DNA of 64,000 nucleotides from UBA8106 sp964569695 (GTDB lineage: Bacteria > Acidobacteriota > Vicinamibacteria > Vicinamibacterales > UBA823). Numbering within the stretch: the stretch's first letter is position 1; each line of letters begins with the position of its first letter. Both the position numbers and the translations under genes were made by a program. The notes under the pieces were generated by a model. That model had not been told where the DNA came from. It saw nothing but the letters and a program-made list of their open reading frames with translations, and searched no databases. Where the stretch lies: NCBI GenBank assembly GCA_964569695.1, contig CAZMUA010000005.1, positions 79,192 through 143,191 of the forward strand. The letters run 5' to 3'. Shown here one piece after another: positions 49,864 to 59,385 of this stretch.

Positions 49864-51981
49864 ATGAGTTTTAGTGACGGCCTTGAGACTTCCTTGCGGT
49901 ACCTGAAAGGTGTTGGACCGCGTCGAGCCGCTGATTTGCTCAATGCTGGTTTAACAACAATTGGCGATCTCCTTTATCGATTTCCAACAAGATATGAAGA
50001 CAGAGGGCAGTTTCAGACGGTGTTGGAACTGCGCGAGGGAGAATCAGCGGCTATAGCTGGAACGATTCTGCATTCCCACATCCGACGTACTCGGCGGCCA
50101 CAATTTAAAATATTTGAGCTACTTGTCGAAGATTCGACTGGTGCAGTAAGAGCGACCTGGTTTAATCAAGCATTTCTCAGCGAGATTTTGAAACCTCGTC
50201 AACGAGTGATTTTGTTTGGAAAGGTTGAAACCAGATCTAATGGAGGAGGTCTTCAATTTGTTAATCCTCATTATGAGCTGTTAAACAGTGAAATTGATGA
50301 ATCGGTCGCTGCTCAAGAGACAATACATGCCGGGCGAATTGTTCCCGTGTATGAAAGAAGTGGCAAGATCACAACAAAAATGTATCGACGCTTTGTTTAC
50401 GAGGCTCTAGAGCGACTTCCTGAAACCCTTGAGGACTCCTTACCGCCAGAATTACAGCACCGACTTCAGCTGCCGGCTGTCCGTCAGGCGCTCGAACAAG
50501 TGCATTTTCCTGAGAAAGGTACATCGATAGAACTGTTGAATCGATTTAGAACGCCGGCACAACAACGGATTATTTTTGAGGAATGTTTCTGTTTTCAGCT
50601 TGGTTTATTAACCAATCGGATGGAGCTGAATTTGGATCGAAAAGAAGGAGCGATGCAGGTTAATGATCACATTCGCCAGTCGGCCCTGAAGGTCCTGCCA
50701 TTTCGGCTAACTTCAGGTCAGAAGCATGCGTTGCAGGAGATAGCGCATGACCTACAACGGCTTCAAGCGATGAATCGATTGCTCCAAGGAGATGTAGGTT
50801 CTGGTAAAACAATCGTAGCTCTGCTTTCGGCGGTTATAGCAATAGAAAACGGCTTTCAGGTTGCGTTTATGGCTCCGACGGAGCTGCTTGCTGTTCAGCA
50901 TGCAAAGAACATCAGTCGTCTACTTGCAAACTCACGATTTACAACAGGTTTATTGACCGGGTCGATGCAAGCGAAGAATCGCAAAAGAATTGTTGCGCAG
51001 ATTAGCAAGAAGGAAATCGATCTTGTCGTTGGCACCCAAGCGCTTTTAGAAAGCCCGATCAAGTTTCAGCGTCTAGGCTTAGTTGTCATAGATGAGCAGC
51101 ATCGTTTTGGAGTTGCGCAGAGGGCTAAGCTTAGAGAGAAAGGTTTGAATCCGCATGTGCTAGTTATGACCGCCACTCCCATTCCACGAACATTGGCTTT
51201 GACAGCTTATGGAGACTTGGATGTATCTGTTATTAAAGATCTTCCTCCAGGGCGAAAACCAGTAAAGACTGTTGTGAAACCGTCGTCAAAACATGATGAA
51301 ATCTACCGGTTTGTTGGAAAAGAACTTGCTGCAGGTCGACAGGCGTATGTTGTATATCCGCTCGTTGAAGAGTCGTCAAAGATGGATTTGAAGGCGGCGA
51401 CTGAAATGGCTAATCATCTCGCTACGAAAGTATTTTCGAAATACAGGGTAACGTTGATTCACGGACGTTTAAATCAAGCTGTTAAAGACGAGGCTATGAA
51501 CACGTTTGTTCGTGGCGAGTGCGATGTGCTGGTCTCAACAACTGTGATTGAAGTTGGCGTGGATGTGCCTAACGCAACTATTATGGTAATCGAACATGCT
51601 GAACGTTTTGGATTAGCTCAATTGCATCAACTTCGTGGTCGAGTAGGAAGGGGTGAGGAACAAGCGTATTGTATTTTACTTTATCGATCTCCGTTAGGAG
51701 AAGTGGCGGCTGAACGGTTACGGTGTCTAACCGAGACAGCTGATGGATTCGAACTTGCGGAACGAGATCTCAAACTGAGAGGGCCTGGTGATTTTTTTGG
51801 AACACGGCAGTCTGGCGTGCCGAATCTACGTGTAGCCGATTTAATTAGAGATTATGAGATTATGGAGCAAGCGCGAATTGAAAGCACGGCATGGTTTAGG
51901 ACCGTAAATCTGGATCATATTTTAGTGAAGAACATCCAGAAAGCGTGGCCTGAAAGATTTGGCCTTGTGAAGATTGGATGA
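49864..51981 (+). CDS. recG: ATP-dependent DNA helicase RecG
   Basis: 705 residues. An N-terminal wedge/OB region (GPRRAADLLNAGL, then GTILHSHIRRTRRPQFKIFE) precedes a superfamily 2 helicase: Walker A GDVGSGKT, the DEQH box (VIDEQHRFG), MTATPIPRTLAL and the RGRVGRG motif VI, and ends with the TRG-type region. It remodels stalled replication forks and Holliday junctions. The frame runs into rsmD, whose ATG is 20 bases past the stop. Confidence 0.95.
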   Translation: MSFSDGLETSLRYLKGVGPRRAADLLNAGLTTIGDLLYRFPTRYEDRGQFQTVLELREGESAAIAGTILHSHIRRTRRPQFKIFELLVEDSTGAVRATWFNQAFLSEILKPRQRVILFGKVETRSNGGGLQFVNPHYELLNSEIDESVAAQETIHAGRIVPVYERSGKITTKMYRRFVYEALERLPETLEDSLPPELQHRLQLPAVRQALEQVHFPEKGTSIELLNRFRTPAQQRIIFEECFCFQLGLLTNRMELNLDRKEGAMQVNDHIRQSALKVLPFRLTSGQKHALQEIAHDLQRLQAMNRLLQGDVGSGKTIVALLSAVIAIENGFQVAFMAPTELLAVQHAKNISRLLANSRFTTGLLTGSMQAKNRKRIVAQISKKEIDLVVGTQALLESPIKFQRLGLVVIDEQHRFGVAQRAKLREKGLNPHVLVMTATPIPRTLALTAYGDLDVSVIKDLPPGRKPVKTVVKPSSKHDEIYRFVGKELAAGRQAYVVYPLVEESSKMDLKAATEMANHLATKVFSKYRVTLIHGRLNQAVKDEAMNTFVRGECDVLVSTTVIEVGVDVPNATIMVIEHAERFGLAQLHQLRGRVGRGEEQAYCILLYRSPLGEVAAERLRCLTETADGFELAERDLKLRGPGDFFGTRQSGVPNLRVADLIRDYEIMEQARIESTAWFRTVNLDHILVKNIQKAWPERFGLVKIG

Positions 51982-52000
51982 CAACATAGCAAGTAAGATC

Positions 52001-52588
52001 ATGCGTGTAATTGCAGGAGAATTGAAAGGTCGCCGCTTGTCGAAACCACGATTTAGCGGGATTCGGCCAACAGCAGATCGGGTAAGAGAAACATTGTTTA
52101 ATATTCTTGGCGACCGCATAGTCGATGCTAGGACCCTTGATGGCTATGCCGGTACTGGTGCGGTTGGCATAGAAGCACTAAGTCGTGGAGCCGCAGACGT
52201 CGCCTTCGTAGAACTTGACCAGCGTGCCGTCGGACTTATTAAGGATAATCTGACACTCTGTGGAGTGGAAAAACGGGGCGTGGTTCTTCGTGGTCGATTC
52301 GAAAGGATCATGTCCAGCCAGAAGCTGGCTGGAAAATTCGATTTCGTATTTCTCGATCCGCCATATGATGAGAATGTGGCGAATGTTTCAGAGGCCTTAA
52401 GTATTAGTGCTCGTAGGTTAAACCCTAACGGATTAATGGTTGTTGAACAGTCTCGACGGGCCTTGACAATGGAAATTTCTGGCCTTGAGCAAACTAGATC
52501 GGTTTATTCTGGTGATAGTCAGCTAACGTTTTATCGTCTGCAAACGCAGAAGGCTGCGGTTAAGGATAATGAGGGAAAGCTGTCATGA
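52001..52588 (+). CDS. rsmD: 16S rRNA (guanine-966-N2)-methyltransferase
   Basis: 195 residues from the ATG at 52001; the family's characteristic start MRVIAGELKGRRL begins exactly here, so the open TTG at 51974 inside recG is not used. The SAM motif is DGYAGTGAVGIEALSRGA and the catalytic DPPY is in FLDPPYDEN. It methylates G966 of 16S rRNA. The stop overlaps the coaD start (ATGA), a very common rsmD-coaD pairing. Confidence 0.94.
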   Translation: MRVIAGELKGRRLSKPRFSGIRPTADRVRETLFNILGDRIVDARTLDGYAGTGAVGIEALSRGAADVAFVELDQRAVGLIKDNLTLCGVEKRGVVLRGRFERIMSSQKLAGKFDFVFLDPPYDENVANVSEALSISARRLNPNGLMVVEQSRRALTMEISGLEQTRSVYSGDSQLTFYRLQTQKAAVKDNEGKLS

Positions 52589-53085
52589 CGATCGAAAATG
52601 GAAGAACGCGCATCGCTGTATATCCCGGTTCTTTTGACCCGCTAACAAACGGTCACGTTGATATTATTCTTCGAGGGGCGCACATATTCGACAAGATTGT
52701 GGTGGCACTCCTAGTTAATGTTGATAAAAACCCTTTATTTTCGCTTGAGGAACGTGTCGAGATAACTCGGCAAGTATTTCAAGAATATCCGAATGTCGAA
52801 GTGGATACATTCGACGGTCTTTTAGTCGATTATGCTAAACGACGAGATATTAGCGTTATCGTTCGAGGTTTACGTGCGATTTCTGACTTCGAGTACGAAT
52901 TACAGATGGCCTTAATGAACAGAAGACTCAGCCCAGATACTGAGACGGTGTTTATGATGCCAGCAGAACAGTACACATATGTTAGTTCGCGACTTGTAAA
53001 GGAAGTCTTCGCTCTTGGCGGCTCAGTGTCTGGTTTAGTTCCTGAGCTCGTGGAAGAACGTTTAAAGGAACAACATCAACCGTAA
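52585..53085 (+). CDS. coaD: Phosphopantetheine adenylyltransferase
   Basis: 166 residues. YPGSFDPLTNGHVDII contains the TxGH nucleotide motif and YTYVSSRLVKEV the ISSR-like motif; both fit CoaD. It makes dephospho-CoA from phosphopantetheine and ATP, the fourth step of CoA synthesis. Length is normal. Confidence 0.96.
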   Translation: MTIENGRTRIAVYPGSFDPLTNGHVDIILRGAHIFDKIVVALLVNVDKNPLFSLEERVEITRQVFQEYPNVEVDTFDGLLVDYAKRRDISVIVRGLRAISDFEYELQMALMNRRLSPDTETVFMMPAEQYTYVSSRLVKEVFALGGSVSGLVPELVEERLKEQHQP

Positions 53086-53171
53086 TGGTGCCCAGAATAC
53101 TTTTTCTCGGCATGGCATCCTTAGATTGACAATGTTTTTTCTAATTTAGAGTTTCAGGGAAGGTGGCTTGA

Positions 53172-54365
53172 TTGAGGTTAGCAGACCGGACAACCAAGGT
53201 AAGCGGATCTCCTACGCTCAAGGTTGGGCTTGAGGCAGCCCGGTTGCGTCGTTCGGGAGTCGACGTTATCGATTTAGGTGCCGGAGAGCCAGATTTTCCA
53301 ACACCTGAGCACGCCAAGGACGCAGCTCATAGTGCAATCGACGAAAATTTTACGAAATATACTCCAAATAGCGGGATTGAGGATCTCAAGCTTGCAATTG
53401 CTGAACGATATCGCTTTGATTATGGCGTTGAGTATGATTCAGCGGAGACCATCGTTAGTGCGGGAGGAAAACAGGCTTTATACAATGTGGCGCTTGCGCT
53501 GTTTGGTGATGGCGATGAGGTTATAACACATGCGCCTGGTTGGCCTACGATAGTCGAACAAATTAAGCTTGCGGATGCAACCCCAGTCATCGTTCGAACC
53601 TTCGCCGAAGATAAATTTATGATTCAGGGTGAGGCGATTGTAGCAGCGATTACGCCTCGAACACGTGGAATTATTGTCAATTCACCAGGAAATCCTACCG
53701 GCGCCTTGATTTCTGAAGGGGAGTTGGCGGTTATTGCAGAAGCGGCGGTAGAGCATGATATCTGGATCGTTTTGGACCTTTGTTACGAACGTTTAATTTA
53801 TGACGATGTGTCTCATAATTTACCTAAGGTGCTCACTGACCGGATGCGAGATCTAACAGTGCTAACCGGCTCAGCCTCGAAGGCATACGCAATGACTGGA
53901 TGGAGATGTGGTTGGGTGTTAGGCCCATCTTCGGTTATTGCAGCTTGTTCAGCTGTGCAAAGTCATGCGACGTCGAATGTATGTTCCATTACCCAGCGAG
54001 CCGCACTATCAGCTTTAACCGGACCTCAAGATTGTGTTACTGATATGTTGAATGATTACCGAGTTCGACGGGATCAGGCCTCATTATGGCTTCAGGAAGA
54101 TGCTCGCATAAGTTTGGTGAGACCAGATGGAGCATTCTATCTATTTCCAGACATTAGTGGGGTTTTGTCTCCCGATGGATTGCGAACGTCTGCCGATCTT
54201 GCCCAGGCATTATTAACAGATGCACATGTAGCCGTAACCCCTGGAGAGGCATTTGATGCTCCAGGATTCCTTAGAATCTCTTACGCGACATCTATTGAGC
54301 GCTTACGTGAGGGGATTTCTCGAATTCTCAAGTTTCTTAAAACGGATTCGCGAATCGCTAATTGA
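53172..54365 (+). CDS. Class I aspartate-type aminotransferase
   Basis: 397 residues of the fold type I aspartate aminotransferase Ib group (AspB/AspC-like): GAGEPDFPTPEH near the N-terminus, NSPGNPTG for the carboxylate loop, PLP lysine Lys237 in SGSASKAYAMTGWR-like context, and the substrate Arg in FLRISYA. Some members also act on prephenate or aromatic keto acids, which would matter given the TyrA-like pseudoenzyme, but this is not readable. The start is TTG at 53172 with GGAAGGTGG just upstream. Confidence 0.88.
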   Translation: MRLADRTTKVSGSPTLKVGLEAARLRRSGVDVIDLGAGEPDFPTPEHAKDAAHSAIDENFTKYTPNSGIEDLKLAIAERYRFDYGVEYDSAETIVSAGGKQALYNVALALFGDGDEVITHAPGWPTIVEQIKLADATPVIVRTFAEDKFMIQGEAIVAAITPRTRGIIVNSPGNPTGALISEGELAVIAEAAVEHDIWIVLDLCYERLIYDDVSHNLPKVLTDRMRDLTVLTGSASKAYAMTGWRCGWVLGPSSVIAACSAVQSHATSNVCSITQRAALSALTGPQDCVTDMLNDYRVRRDQASLWLQEDARISLVRPDGAFYLFPDISGVLSPDGLRTSADLAQALLTDAHVAVTPGEAFDAPGFLRISYATSIERLREGISRILKFLKTDSRIAN

Positions 54366-54407
54366 TTCGTAATCAATCAACTGATTGCTCGACCATTACA
54401 CTTACCG

Positions 54408-55799
54408 ATGTTGTCTTTAGGGTTTTTCACTCAGCTCGAAGAGATCGTTGGAACAGCAAACTGTTTCCGTGACGATGACTCTCTGAATCTTTACTCAGCA
54501 GACAAATCAAAAAACAAAGGTTCCGGGGATGTAGTTGTGCGTCCTAGGACTGTCACCGAAGTGGCGAGCGTTGCTCGTTTGTGTAATGAATCTCGTGTTC
54601 CATTGACGGTTCGTGGTGCTGGCACAGGTTATACAGGTGGTGCGGTACCGATTCAGGGTGGTGTCGTGATGTCTATGGAGGGGTTCAATCGAGTTATTGA
54701 GATTGATGAGATGAATCTCTTGGCGATCGTTGAACCAAATGTGATTACTGGAGATCTCCAGCGAGCAGTAGAAGGTGTAGGGCTATTTTACCCTCCAGAT
54801 CCCGCGAGTCTTAATCAATCAGTAATTGGTGGCAATGTTGCAGAGTGTGCAGGTGGCCCAAGGGCATTTAAGTACGGAACAACCAAGAATTATGTTCTTG
54901 GGCTTGAAGCTGTGTTGCCAACCGGTGAAGTAGTGAAGACTGGTGGTAAAACCATAAAGAATGTAGTTGGCTATGATCTTACGAAGCTTTTAGTGGGTTC
55001 AGAAGGGACGTTGGCCATTATCACGAAAGTTATATTGCGGCTTATTCCAAAACCACGGTCGCGAGAGACTCTTCGCGCAACTTTTACCAGCATAGACTCT
55101 GCAGTGAAAGCTGTTGTTGGGTTGATTCAAGAACGCATCATCCCCGCCGCAATGGAATTAATCGATCAGAGATCTCTAGATGCAGTAGCTCAACACCTTG
55201 AGGATCGAACGTTGGCGCCCGATGGAACGGGTGCGCTCTTGTTGATTGAAGTTGATGGAACTGAAGTGACCGTAGAAGAAGAGGCGGCCCTGGTCGAGTC
55301 TTCATGCGTTAAGGCCGGAGCAACCGAGGTTCTTCGTTCAACAAATGATGATGAGCGAAATGAATTGTGGAGAGTTCGTAGAGAGCTGTCACCCTCTTTA
55401 AGAACGATCGCTGATCTGAAAATAAATCATGACGTTGTAGTTCCACGGAGTGGGATCACTTCGCTTTTTGAATTTATTCAACAACTTCGTGAAAGGTTTA
55501 ACTTGACGATCGCCTGTTTTGGTCACATAGGTGATGGAAACATCCACGTTAACATCATGGTTGATTCCGCAGATGCGGAAGCCGTGTCGAGGTCTCATCA
55601 GGCTGAACTCGCATTATTTACCGAGATAGTTCGCCTCGAGGGATCAATTAGTGGTGAGCATGGAATTGGCCTGTCCAAGGCGTCATTTCTTAGTATGGAA
55701 CTTTCGCATGAGACTATTTCACTGATGAAACGATTAAAAGAAGCATTCGATCCTCATGGGATTCTTAATCCCGGTAAAATCTTTCCTGAAGATCAGTGA
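54408..55799 (+). CDS. FAD-linked oxidase, GlcD/D-lactate dehydrogenase-like
   Basis: 463 residues. The FAD-binding PCMH domain (GAGTGYTGGAVPIQGGVV, GGNVAECAGGPRAFKYG) is followed by the substrate domain with GDGNIHVN and EHGIGLSK, typical of glycolate oxidase subunit GlcD and D-2-hydroxyacid dehydrogenases. It oxidises a 2-hydroxy acid and passes electrons to the chain. No GlcE or GlcF partner is nearby. The last seven bases overlap the end of the convergent glycosyltransferase gene. Confidence 0.86.
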   Translation: MLSLGFFTQLEEIVGTANCFRDDDSLNLYSADKSKNKGSGDVVVRPRTVTEVASVARLCNESRVPLTVRGAGTGYTGGAVPIQGGVVMSMEGFNRVIEIDEMNLLAIVEPNVITGDLQRAVEGVGLFYPPDPASLNQSVIGGNVAECAGGPRAFKYGTTKNYVLGLEAVLPTGEVVKTGGKTIKNVVGYDLTKLLVGSEGTLAIITKVILRLIPKPRSRETLRATFTSIDSAVKAVVGLIQERIIPAAMELIDQRSLDAVAQHLEDRTLAPDGTGALLLIEVDGTEVTVEEEAALVESSCVKAGATEVLRSTNDDERNELWRVRRELSPSLRTIADLKINHDVVVPRSGITSLFEFIQQLRERFNLTIACFGHIGDGNIHVNIMVDSADAEAVSRSHQAELALFTEIVRLEGSISGEHGIGLSKASFLSMELSHETISLMKRLKEAFDPHGILNPGKIFPEDQ

Positions 55800-57523
55800 G
55801 ACTTTTCAGCTGAGATCTCTTTATTTGTTATGACAAGCACGGTTTGAATCACTCCACCAGCATCAGGGTGTATGAGTGATCGGATACGGATATTTGCAGT
55901 ATTAAAGTATGTAGCACTGAATAGTCTCGGGAAGGTCCGACCTAGGCGAGCCTCAAGACGGGCAAGATGTTTATCAGTTAAAACACACATTACTCGTTCT
56001 GACGAATTCAAGAAGTTGATGGCTTGATCGTCGTTGATGATACTAGTCTGTTGTAATCCTGAGTAAAACGGTAGGTTACGAACAAACACGTCGGTGACTC
56101 CAACAGGTTCGTTGGCTTGGCGAAGTTGATGAATAGCCGAAGCTGTTTTTTCAACGGCGCTCGGTCTTAAAGGTGTTAAAACCGAGAAGTGCAACGCTAA
56201 TAAAGAACAGATGCTACCGACTGCAATAAACATTGGAACGTGGTGACGAACTCGAAAGAACACTGATATTGCAAGTCCTAGCCCACACCCGACAATGATA
56301 CCGGCAGTATTTTTGCCACCTGAAATAGACAGGGAGTCAAATAATGGAGCCGCGCGTAAGATCAATACGCCAATAGCTATCCAGGCAATCCCAATAAATA
56401 TGGTGGCTCCATTAAACAAACGATCGAAACTTGATCGTGGTCTCGAATTAAGTCTGTCGAGAACAATATGCGCCAACAAAATGGCCAGAGGTGGCAGGAC
56501 TGGGAGAATATACCGAGGCTGCTTCCCAATTGAGAGTGTGTAGAAAATCAGTGGCACGGTCGCCCAAACCAAGAGACGTATTTCAATTGCTGTGAGGCGT
56601 CGAGATTTGTCGATCAGGTTCTTAAGAATCGGTGCGAACAAAACCAAAAAAGGTGACCAGGGGAATAGGCCACCAGCGAGTATTGGCAAATAAAACCAGA
56701 CCGGACGGGAAGGATTGAAGGTTTCTGTTGAAAAGCGCGCAACATTTTCAGCAAGAAAGAATCTTGAAAGATATTCGACGCCGTGTTCCTGGACCATCAT
56801 GACAAACCAAGGCGCTGCTATAAGAATACCGGTGCTGACCGCAAGAGTTAGGGTGAGGACATCCGAGCCAGATAGCCAGAATGACTTCATAATTCGAATG
56901 CGTTTAGGGTGTTCCCAGACCTTGATTGATCCAATAACGAGCAGCGGAAAAAGAATGGCGACTGGGCCCTTTGTGAGAAGTCCAACAGCTGCAGCACTCG
57001 AAGCCAACAAATAACATTTACGGCTGTACGTCAGATAACCGGAGTGCCCAAGCTGATTTGTAGAGATGCCGGAAGTTGCTGCAAGGCCCGCCCATGTTGA
57101 GAGAATAATAAAAAATGTTAAAGGTAAGTCAGGTAACGTCATACGTGACAGCGAGAAATAGCCAAAATTTGTTGCGACAATGACACCAGCAAGCAGTGCT
57201 ACATTTCTGTTGTACCAACGGAATCCGACCAGGTAGGTTAAAAGGACCAACCCGAGGCCAGCCAGTGCAGAAGGTAAACGAGCAGCGGCTTCGTTCAGCC
57301 CAAAAAATTTATAGCTGGTTGCTATTAGCCAGTAATGGAGGACTGGCTTTTCGAATCTTGGAGTGTAATTAAAGTATGGAGTTAGCCAATCTCCGCTTTC
57401 CAGCATTTCACGGCCGGCTTCTGCGTAGTAGGCTTCGTCAGAATCAGTTATGACAGCACGACCCAACCCTAAAAAAAAGGTTAGTCCCGCGAGAAGCACG
57501 AGAAGTGCGATATGACCGCGCAC
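55793..57523 (-). CDS. ArnT-like polyprenyl-phosphate-sugar glycosyltransferase (GT-C)
   Basis: 576 residues with about 11-12 membrane segments. The first periplasmic loop carries the conserved acids in DSDEAYYAEAGREM and PYFNYTPRFEKPVLHYW, as in ArnT and PMT-family enzymes, which move a sugar from a lipid carrier to an acceptor such as lipid A or protein in the periplasm. The starting codon is GTG at 57523. Acceptor and donor are not known. It is divergent from rho. Confidence 0.82.
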   Translation of the reverse strand: MRGHIALLVLLAGLTFFLGLGRAVITDSDEAYYAEAGREMLESGDWLTPYFNYTPRFEKPVLHYWLIATSYKFFGLNEAAARLPSALAGLGLVLLTYLVGFRWYNRNVALLAGVIVATNFGYFSLSRMTLPDLPLTFFIILSTWAGLAATSGISTNQLGHSGYLTYSRKCYLLASSAAAVGLLTKGPVAILFPLLVIGSIKVWEHPKRIRIMKSFWLSGSDVLTLTLAVSTGILIAAPWFVMMVQEHGVEYLSRFFLAENVARFSTETFNPSRPVWFYLPILAGGLFPWSPFLVLFAPILKNLIDKSRRLTAIEIRLLVWATVPLIFYTLSIGKQPRYILPVLPPLAILLAHIVLDRLNSRPRSSFDRLFNGATIFIGIAWIAIGVLILRAAPLFDSLSISGGKNTAGIIVGCGLGLAISVFFRVRHHVPMFIAVGSICSLLALHFSVLTPLRPSAVEKTASAIHQLRQANEPVGVTDVFVRNLPFYSGLQQTSIINDDQAINFLNSSERVMCVLTDKHLARLEARLGRTFPRLFSATYFNTANIRIRSLIHPDAGGVIQTVLVITNKEISAEKSH

Positions 57524-57631
57524 GAGGTTGATTGTACTCCAGCCTTCAATTGGACGGGATCAGACTTTAAGACTCTATTGAAGATTAATGATCTTGATAT
57601 TGGTGCTAGCTACAATTCTTCAACTGAAGTA

Positions 57632-57660
57632 TTGACAGTATATTCAATCAACCGTATACT
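57632..57660 (+). promoter_or_regulatory. Near-consensus sigma70 promoter of rho
   Basis: TTGACA (57632-57637), a 17-base spacer and TATACT (57655-57660): eleven of twelve consensus positions. Transcription would begin near 57667, giving a leader of about 100 bases. Confidence 0.75.
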
Positions 57661-57667
57661 TTTTGGT

Positions 57668-57686
57668 GCTTGGGTCTCCTCCAAGC
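57668..57686 (+). promoter_or_regulatory. Hairpin at the 5' end of the rho mRNA
   Basis: GCTTGG (57668-57673) and CCAAGC (57681-57686) form a perfect six-pair stem with a seven-base loop right at the predicted transcript start. It may protect the 5' end or take part in rho autoregulation. Confidence 0.4.
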
Positions 57687-57769
57687 TGAATAAATTTTGA
57701 GTAATCGCCGGAGCAATCGAGACTTCGGCAAAACAAACCTCACCAAAATCCAATAGTTCAGTTTTTCTA

Positions 57770-59155
57770 ATGGCAAATAATACGAAGCGCGCAGCAGCGC
57801 CAGTCAAAGACACGTCAGATCCTTCGCCTGATACCACTTCACCGGACACGAATGGTGCCGCGGAAAGGCCCAAAACATCTAAGGGTCGGAAGGGTAACAC
57901 TCTAAATATCAGTGAGTTGAAGGATATGAGTAACCAGAAACTCACACAAGTTGCGAAAGATCTGAATGTTACAGGCGCAACTGGAATGCGCAAACAAGAG
58001 CTGATCTTTCAAATTTTGAAAGCTCAAACGGAAAAAAGCGGCTTTATCTTTTCTGAGGGCGTTCTCGAAGTTCTACCAGACGGATTTGGTTTCCTGCGTG
58101 CGCCGGACTATAACTATTTACCTGGTCCAGATGACATTTATGTTTCGCCCTCTCAAATACGCAAGTTCGATTTACAGACAGGCGATACGGTATCTGGACA
58201 GATAAGACCTCCTAAAGAAGGAGAGCGGTATTTTGCGCTCATCAAGGTCGAAGCTGTTAATTTTGAAGCACCCGAACAAGCTCGAGATAAGATTTTCTTT
58301 GAAAATCTGACGCCGCTCTATCCTCAGGAGCAGGCGAACCTTGAGACAAATTCTGAGAATCTATCTGCTCGAGTCATGGATTTAATGACTCCAATTGGAA
58401 AAGGGCAGCGGGGCCTAATTGTGGCGGCTCCTCGTACTGGGAAGACCATGCTGCTTCAGAATATTGCGCAATCAATTGCTAAGAATCACCCCGGGGTTTA
58501 TTTAATTGTTTTGCTCATTGATGAGAGACCGGAAGAAGTCACTGACATGCAGCGCTCAGTGGATGGTGAGGTCGTTTCCTCCACTTTTGATGAACCTGCG
58601 CAACGTCACGTTCAAGTCGCTGAAATGGTAATAGAAAAAGCCAAGCGTCTTGTTGAGCATAAGAAGGATGTGTTTATCCTCTTGGATTCAATAACGCGAC
58701 TTGCCCGTGCTTACAATACGGTCATTCCGCCATCGGGTAAAGTTCTCTCGGGAGGTTTGGATTCAAATGCGTTGCAGAAACCGAAGCGGTTTTTTGGTGC
58801 AGCGCGGAATATCGAAGAAGGCGGCTCGTTGACAATTATGGCAACGGCCCTCGTGGATACTGGGTCCAGAATGGATGATGTGATCTTTGAAGAATTTAAA
58901 GGCACTGGAAATATGGAAATCCATCTCGAGCGTAAGTTGGTTGATAAACGTGTGTTTCCTGCTATCGATATTCAAAAGAGTGGTACCAGAAAAGAGGAAT
59001 TATTACTCGACAAGAACGACCTCAATCGAGTCTGGGTGTTAAGGAAGGTGCTTAACCCACTGTCTTCTGTGGAAGCGATGGAACTCTTGCTAGACAAGAT
59101 GGGTAAAACTAAGTCAAATGCGGAGTTTTTATCCTCGATGCAGAAAATGACTTAG
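57770..59155 (+). CDS. rho: Transcription termination factor Rho
   Basis: 461 residues. A low-complexity N-terminal extension of about 45 residues rich in Thr, Ser and Pro precedes the Rho N-domain (LNISELKDMSNQKLTQVAKDLNV), the RNA-binding cold-shock fold (GVLEVLPDGFGFLRAPDYNYLPGPDDIYVSPSQIRK), and the ATPase ring with Walker A PRTGKT (Lys225), Walker B IFILLDSITR-type residues, and the Q and R loops. The hexamer ends transcription. No Shine-Dalgarno sequence is seen before the ATG, which may reflect autoregulation or leader-dependent initiation. Confidence 0.95.
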   Translation: MANNTKRAAAPVKDTSDPSPDTTSPDTNGAAERPKTSKGRKGNTLNISELKDMSNQKLTQVAKDLNVTGATGMRKQELIFQILKAQTEKSGFIFSEGVLEVLPDGFGFLRAPDYNYLPGPDDIYVSPSQIRKFDLQTGDTVSGQIRPPKEGERYFALIKVEAVNFEAPEQARDKIFFENLTPLYPQEQANLETNSENLSARVMDLMTPIGKGQRGLIVAAPRTGKTMLLQNIAQSIAKNHPGVYLIVLLIDERPEEVTDMQRSVDGEVVSSTFDEPAQRHVQVAEMVIEKAKRLVEHKKDVFILLDSITRLARAYNTVIPPSGKVLSGGLDSNALQKPKRFFGAARNIEEGGSLTIMATALVDTGSRMDDVIFEEFKGTGNMEIHLERKLVDKRVFPAIDIQKSGTRKEELLLDKNDLNRVWVLRKVLNPLSSVEAMELLLDKMGKTKSNAEFLSSMQKMT

Positions 59156-59162
59156 GAATACG

Positions 59163-59375
59163 ATGGTCACAATAAAGGTGCGGCGTAATGGCCCCTACCG
59201 AGTAGCTGGTAAAGATGTGACCCTTGTTGATTGGACCGGGAAACATTTTACTATCAGGTCAGATCAAGTCGCCCTATGTCGCTGTGGAGCGTCTCAAACG
59301 AAGCCCTTCTGTGACAAGTCGCATCGGCGAATTAAATTTAGTTCTGATTCAAAACATCCAAAGAACGAAACCTAG
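59163..59375 (+). CDS. CDGSH-type iron-sulfur protein
   Basis: 70 residues. The 2Fe-2S ligands Cys39, Cys41, Cys50 and His54 appear in the spacing C-x-C-x8-C-x3-H (CRCGASQTKPFCDKSH), the CDGSH/mitoNEET signature. Soluble bacterial forms carry redox-active, acid-labile clusters of uncertain role. TAGGA sits five bases before the ATG, seven bases after the rho stop, so it is probably co-transcribed with rho. Confidence 0.88.
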   Translation: MVTIKVRRNGPYRVAGKDVTLVDWTGKHFTIRSDQVALCRCGASQTKPFCDKSHRRIKFSSDSKHPKNET

Positions 59376-59385
59376 TTCTTTTTGG

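Noticed and set aside
57512..57700. 62-codon frame upstream of rho
   Set aside because: It spans the rho promoter boxes and the 5' hairpin, has no ribosome site and shows no protein-like pattern.
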